Source: VRUB01 sp046758085 (GTDB taxonomy: Bacteria; Pseudomonadota; Gammaproteobacteria; Acidiferrobacterales; SPGG2). From it: a stretch of 8,375 nucleotides of DNA. The stretch lies in the NCBI GenBank assembly GCA_046758085.1, contig JBHHZP010000154.1:1-8375 (forward strand), read 5' to 3'. Of the stretch, positions 5,140 to 8,375 are shown in pieces. The notes beneath the pieces were generated by a model. That model was given only the letters and a program-made list of their open reading frames with translations, was not told the origin of the DNA and searched no databases. How positions within the stretch are numbered: position 1 is the stretch's first letter; each line of letters opens with the position of its first letter. A program made the position numbers and the translations under genes.

Positions 5140-5781
5140 TTAACTCCCGTAGGTCTTGCGATAGGCGGCGATGGCATCGAGGTGTTGCCGGTGTCCGCCC
5201 TGGTTCCGGAGGAAGCGCAGCAGGGTGTCGAGGCTGGCTATGCTGACGACGCCGATCCCGTGCGCCGTCTCCAGCTCCTGTTTGGCCGACTGGCTGCCGG
5301 CCCCGCGTTCCTGGCGGTCGAGCGCAATCAAGAGCGCCGCGGGCTGCGCCCGCGCCTGCGTGATGGTCGCCAGCGCCTCCCTGACGGAGGTGCCGGCCGA
5401 GAGTGCGTCGTCGACGATCAGGACCCGGCCGCGTAGCGGGGCACCGACGGTAGCACCGCCCTCCCCGTGGTTCTTGGTCTCCTTGCGGTTGAAGGCGTAA
5501 GGCAGGTCGCGGCCATGCGCACTAGCCAGGGCGACGGCGGTGACCACGGCCAGCGGAATGCCCTTGTATGCTGGCCCGTAGACCATGTCGAAGGCGATGC
5601 CGCAGTCGATCGCGGCGGCGGCGTAGAACTCGCCCAGCCGTGCCAGCGCCGCACCCGAGTTGAACGCGCCGGCATTGAAGAAATATGGGCTGACGCGGCC
5701 GGACTTCAGCACGAACTCACCGAACCGAATCGCTCCAACGCCGACAGCGTAGTCCAGAAACGCGCGCTGGTAGTCTTTCAT
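5140..5781 (-). CDS. pyrE: Orotate phosphoribosyltransferase
   Basis: PyrE joins orotate to PRPP, giving OMP and PPi, the fifth step of cytoplasmic pyrimidine synthesis; it works as a dimer. The product is 213 residues from MKDYQRAF, the same length as E. coli PyrE. Motifs seen are KSGRVSPYFFNAG (26-38), GPAYKGI (69-75), the flexible catalytic loop FNRKETKNHGEGG (97-109) and the PRPP-binding LIVDDALSAGTS (121-132). The frame stays open upstream to an ATG at 5928, but those 49 extra residues match no PyrE N-terminus, so the start at 5781 is preferred even though no clear Shine-Dalgarno precedes it. It is divergent from the exonuclease III gene, a common arrangement in gammaproteobacteria. Its 3' end abuts repeat copy 3, and no intrinsic terminator is seen. 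Confidence 0.96.
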   Translation of the reverse strand: MKDYQRAFLDYAVGVGAIRFGEFVLKSGRVSPYFFNAGAFNSGAALARLGEFYAAAAIDCGIAFDMVYGPAYKGIPLAVVTAVALASAHGRDLPYAFNRKETKNHGEGGATVGAPLRGRVLIVDDALSAGTSVREALATITQARAQPAALLIALDRQERGAGSQSAKQELETAHGIGVVSIASLDTLLRFLRNQGGHRQHLDAIAAYRKTYGS

Positions 5782-6026
5782 TATTGCGAAGATACAAGAT
5801 TCGCGATACAAGCGACAAGCATTGGTCACTGGAAGATGCTGAGAAAGCCCTTCCTTGGCCTTTTTGGGCACCCCGATGGCAACCAGCGAACCATAGCCAG
5901 TGACTGGGGGGCGGATCATGCAATTCATTGCCCCGCAGCGTGCCTGATAGCCGTCAGAGTCGCGACCGGCTTATTGTTGAATGGATTATTCTTGTATCTT
6001 GAGACTTGCAATTCGTATCGGATTTT
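5782..6026. promoter_or_regulatory. Divergent intergenic region between pyrE and the exonuclease III gene
   Basis: This 245-base gap must hold both promoters. TCTTGTATCTT occurs on the plus strand at 5990-6000, 27 bases before the exonuclease start, and again on the minus strand (plus 5789-5799), 8 bases before the pyrE start. On the minus strand TTGTCG, 18 bases, then TATCTT forms a weak sigma-70-like match, which would leave almost no pyrE leader. GATACAAG is also repeated directly at 5791-5798 and 5805-5812. No attenuator or UTP-sensing hairpin is evident. Confidence 0.4.
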
Positions 6027-6800
6027 ATGCGCGTCATCAGTATCAACCTCAATGGCATTCGCGCCGCCGCCGCCAAAGGGTTTTACAGGTGGCTGAGCCG
6101 ACAAGACGCCGACGTCGTTTGCCTGCAGGAGCTTAGGGCGCGGGTCGAGCAACTGTCCGCGCAAATGCTCGCACCGCGTGGCTACCACGGTTATTTTCAT
6201 GATGCCGAGAAGAAAGGCTACAGCGGCGTGGCGGTGTACTGCCGGCGCCAGCCTGACCGCATACGCATGGGCATGGGCTGGCCCGACATGGATGCCGAGG
6301 GGCGTTACATCCAGGCGGACTTCGGGGAGCTTTCGGTCACCTCCGTGTACCTGCCGTCCGGTACGAGCGGCGAGGCGCGCCAGGCCGTGAAGTACTCATT
6401 CCTGGACCGTTTCATGCCGTTCTTACACGCCTTGCGCCACGATGGGCGCGAGTACATTTTGTGCGGTGACTGGAACATCGCGCACAAGGAGATCGACCTG
6501 AAGAACTGGCGAGCCAACCAGATACACTCGGGCTTTCTGCCCGAGGAGCGCGCGTGGATGGACAAGCTGTTTAACGAGATCGGTTTTGTCGATGTCTTCC
6601 GTAGGCTGAATCCGGACCCCGAGCAGTACACCTGGTGGTCGAACCGCGGGCAGGCGTGGGCCAAGAACGTCGGCTGGCGCATTGATTACCATGTCGCTAC
6701 ACCAGGAATTGCCCAGACCGCGCGTACCGAGTCGATCTACAAACACAAGCGCTTCTCCGATCACGCGCCACTGATCATCGACTACGAATATTCACTCTAG
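6027..6800 (+). CDS. xthA: Exodeoxyribonuclease III (AP endonuclease, XthA family)
   Basis: This 257-residue enzyme belongs to the exonuclease/endonuclease/phosphatase fold. It cleaves DNA 5' to abasic sites and trims damaged 3' ends in base-excision repair. The metal and catalytic residues are all in place: N7/N9 in SINLNGIRA, E35 in VCLQE, Y108 in VYLPSG, D148 and N150 in CGDWNIAHKEIDLKN, D220 in GWRIDY, and D245-H246 in FSDHAPL. Length is normal for the family. The ATG at 6027 places the motif as in known members; a TTG start at 6006 would add seven residues without support. The ribosome-binding site is weak (CGGA 4 bases upstream). The AmpG-like gene begins 11 bases after its stop, so the two are likely co-transcribed. 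Confidence 0.95.
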   Translation: MRVISINLNGIRAAAAKGFYRWLSRQDADVVCLQELRARVEQLSAQMLAPRGYHGYFHDAEKKGYSGVAVYCRRQPDRIRMGMGWPDMDAEGRYIQADFGELSVTSVYLPSGTSGEARQAVKYSFLDRFMPFLHALRHDGREYILCGDWNIAHKEIDLKNWRANQIHSGFLPEERAWMDKLFNEIGFVDVFRRLNPDPEQYTWWSNRGQAWAKNVGWRIDYHVATPGIAQTARTESIYKHKRFSDHAPLIIDYEYSL

Positions 6801-6811
6801 AATATAAACAG

Positions 6812-8179
6812 ATGGAACTGAAAATGCAGGCGAGCTGGCGCGACGCGATAACGGTGTACCGTAATCCGCGGGTAATAGCCATGCTTTTTCTCGGTTTCTC
6901 CGCCGGGCTGCCCTTTTTGCTGGTATTTTCCACCCTCTCTGCCTGGTTGACCGAGGAGGGGGTCAGCCGCAGCGCCATCGGCTTTTTCAGCTGGGTCGGG
7001 ATCACGTACTCGATCAAGGTGCTGTGGGCGCCGGTGGTGGACCGGGTGCCGCTGCCGGTGCTGACTCGAGTGCTGGGCAAACGCAGAAGCTGGATGCTGC
7101 TCGCACAGCTGGGGATCGCGATGGGGCTGCTCGGCATGTCTGCCATCGATCCGACCAAGCACCTGGCGCAAGTCGCCGCATTTGCACTGCTGGTCGCCTT
7201 TTCCTCCGCCACCCAGGACATAACCATCGACGCCTACCGTATCGAGGCAGTGAGCAGGGAGCGCCAGGCGGCGATGGCCGCGACTTATATTCTCGGGTAT
7301 CGCGTGGCACTGCTGGTGGCAGGCGCGGGCGCGTTCTACCTGGCCGAGTACGGCTCCTGGTCCGGCGCTTACTTGACGATGGCCGCGCTCATGCTTATCG
7401 GTATGACGACGGTGCTGGTTGTCCGCGAGCCCGACCATGGCCGCGATCTCGAGAACTTGCAGCTCGAGGAGCGCGTAGTGAGATTCATGGAGCGTTCGGC
7501 GCATCTGCCTGATCGGCTGCGTCGGATTATGGGATGGCTCATCGGTGCGGTCGTATGCCCGTTCGTAGATTTTTTCGCCCGTAATGGATTCCTGGCTATC
7601 GCCATTCTCGTTTTCATCGGAATATTTCGCCTGAGCGATATCACCATGGGCATCATGGCGAACCCGTTCTATCTCGACCTCGGCTTCAGTAAGCCGCAGA
7701 TCGCTGATATCACCAAGGTCTTCGGTTTTTTTATGACCATCGCGGGCTCGGCGCTGGGCGGCGTATTGGTTGTGCGCTATGGCATTATGCGGCCGCTGTT
7801 GCTGGGCGCGGTGATGGTAGCGGCAACCAATTTGCTGTTCGCGCTCATGGCGAGCGTCGGCCCGGATCTGGGCTTGCTCACGGTCGTGATCAGCGCGGAC
7901 AACATAAGTGGGGGACTGGCGAACGCGGCGTTTATCGCATATCTGTCGAGCTTGACTAACCGCGCCTATACGGCAACGCAGTATGCCTTGTTCAGCTCAC
8001 TGATGACGCTACCCGGCAAGTTCATTGGCGGCTTTTCGGGAGTCATTGTCGACGGCTACGGCTACGTATCGTTCTTCATCTATGCGTCCGTGATCGGGGT
8101 GCCGGCTGTCTTGCTGGTGCTTTACCTGATGCAGCGCATCAATGTCGACCAAACATCGAGCAGCGCACCTACGCGTTAA
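6812..8179 (+). CDS. ampG: AmpG-type MFS permease (muropeptide uptake)
   Basis: This is a 455-residue major facilitator protein of the inner membrane. AmpG imports anhydro-muropeptides from the periplasm for cell-wall recycling and thereby can influence beta-lactamase induction. About 12-14 hydrophobic segments are visible, starting at residues 21-45 and ending about 417-440. Family signatures are GFSAGLPFLLVFSTLSAWL (28-46), SSATQDITIDAYRIE (131-145), LGYRVALLVAG (161-171), the cytoplasmic linker near 205-240, and YLSSLTNRAYTATQYALFSS (377-396), all resembling AmpG. Substrate is inferred from family and could differ among AmpG paralogues. Two starts are possible: ATG 6812 (used here, weak ribosome-binding site) and ATG 6824, which has TGGAA about 6 bases upstream and may be the real one. 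It probably forms an operon with the exonuclease III gene. Confidence 0.9.
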   Translation: MELKMQASWRDAITVYRNPRVIAMLFLGFSAGLPFLLVFSTLSAWLTEEGVSRSAIGFFSWVGITYSIKVLWAPVVDRVPLPVLTRVLGKRRSWMLLAQLGIAMGLLGMSAIDPTKHLAQVAAFALLVAFSSATQDITIDAYRIEAVSRERQAAMAATYILGYRVALLVAGAGAFYLAEYGSWSGAYLTMAALMLIGMTTVLVVREPDHGRDLENLQLEERVVRFMERSAHLPDRLRRIMGWLIGAVVCPFVDFFARNGFLAIAILVFIGIFRLSDITMGIMANPFYLDLGFSKPQIADITKVFGFFMTIAGSALGGVLVVRYGIMRPLLLGAVMVAATNLLFALMASVGPDLGLLTVVISADNISGGLANAAFIAYLSSLTNRAYTATQYALFSSLMTLPGKFIGGFSGVIVDGYGYVSFFIYASVIGVPAVLLVLYLMQRINVDQTSSSAPTR

Positions 8180-8375
8180 GCGGCCTGATGCGAGACTTTC
8201 GTCGCCATACCCGGATCGGAGCATGCAATGGCCAAACGCGTCCACCACGGGAGCACGCTGTGGCAATATAATCACCGGGTCTCCCCCTCCCTGAATGGGG
8301 GAGAGCCGGGGAGATGCTGTTCGGCTCGGCGAAAGGCGCCCAAGAAAATACAAACCCCGGTCTTCACGGACCAGC
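8180..8375. other. Intergenic end of window, no gene seen
   Basis: No credible coding region is present; the minus-strand frame here runs back into ampG and is a shadow. The only structure noticed is the hairpin at 8275-8309. The sequence ends in an A-rich stretch and GGTCTTCACGGACC, a short inverted repeat (GGTC/GACC) cut close to the edge. Confidence 0.5.
8275..8309. repeat. GC-rich hairpin downstream of ampG
   Basis: The arms CCGGGTCTCCCCC (8275-8287) and GGGGGAGAGCCGG (8297-8309) pair over 13 positions with one mismatch and a 9-base loop. It sits 96 bases after the ampG stop. No T-run follows on either strand, so it may slow Rho-linked transcription or protect the 3' end, or be a small interspersed palindrome. 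Confidence 0.6.

Noticed and set aside
5782..5928. N-terminal extension of pyrE to the ATG at 5928
   Set aside because: The 49 added residues do not resemble any PyrE N-terminus, and the 213-residue form matches the normal family length.
8009..8353. Minus-strand open frame at the right end
   Set aside because: It overlaps the ampG C-terminus in antisense and has no recognisable sequence or ribosome-binding site.

Overview
The window looks like chromosomal DNA from a GC-rich, sulfur-oxidising proteobacterium. A gammaproteobacterium of the purple sulfur bacterium / Chromatiales type fits best, though a betaproteobacterial sulfur oxidiser cannot be excluded. The main evidence is the minus-strand order sat - (small ORF) - aprM - aprB. 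This is the cytoplasmic sulfite-to-sulfate branch: AMP-dependent APS reductase (AprBA) with its membrane partner AprM, followed by ATP sulfurylase releasing sulfate and ATP. The window cuts aprB after about 53 codons; aprA would be expected just beyond the left edge.

Layout. Positions 1-2605 (minus) hold the sulfur-oxidation operon, including an unrecognised 67-codon ORF with a strong ribosome-binding site between sat and aprM. Positions 2606-3640 hold no convincing gene. They contain G-runs, a plus-strand hairpin/U-tract terminator with possible alternative pairings, one copy of a structured interspersed repeat, its degenerate tail units, and seven perfect tandem GGATCAC heptamers. Positions 3641-4300 (minus) encode a secreted DUF4124-type coiled-coil protein with a good sigma-70-like promoter. 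Positions 4301-5139 are again gene-free and hold two more copies of the structured repeat, arranged tail to tail. Positions 5140-5781 (minus) are pyrE. Divergent from it, 6027-8179 (plus) holds an exonuclease III gene and an AmpG-type MFS transporter gene 11 bases apart, probably one transcription unit. The last ~195 bases hold only a GC-rich hairpin.

The most interesting item is the three-copy repeat (2982-3260 plus, 4458-4729 plus, 4850-5134 minus). The copies have diverged in primary sequence, yet each keeps the same ordered series of about seven hairpins with nearly fixed arm, loop and spacer lengths. Several stems differ between copies by changes on both arms that restore pairing. That is the signature of selection on folding (structured RNA or folded single-stranded DNA) rather than of protein coding, although the repeat throws up long spurious reading frames on both strands. 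Whether it matches a catalogued repeat or RNA family cannot be decided without a database search.
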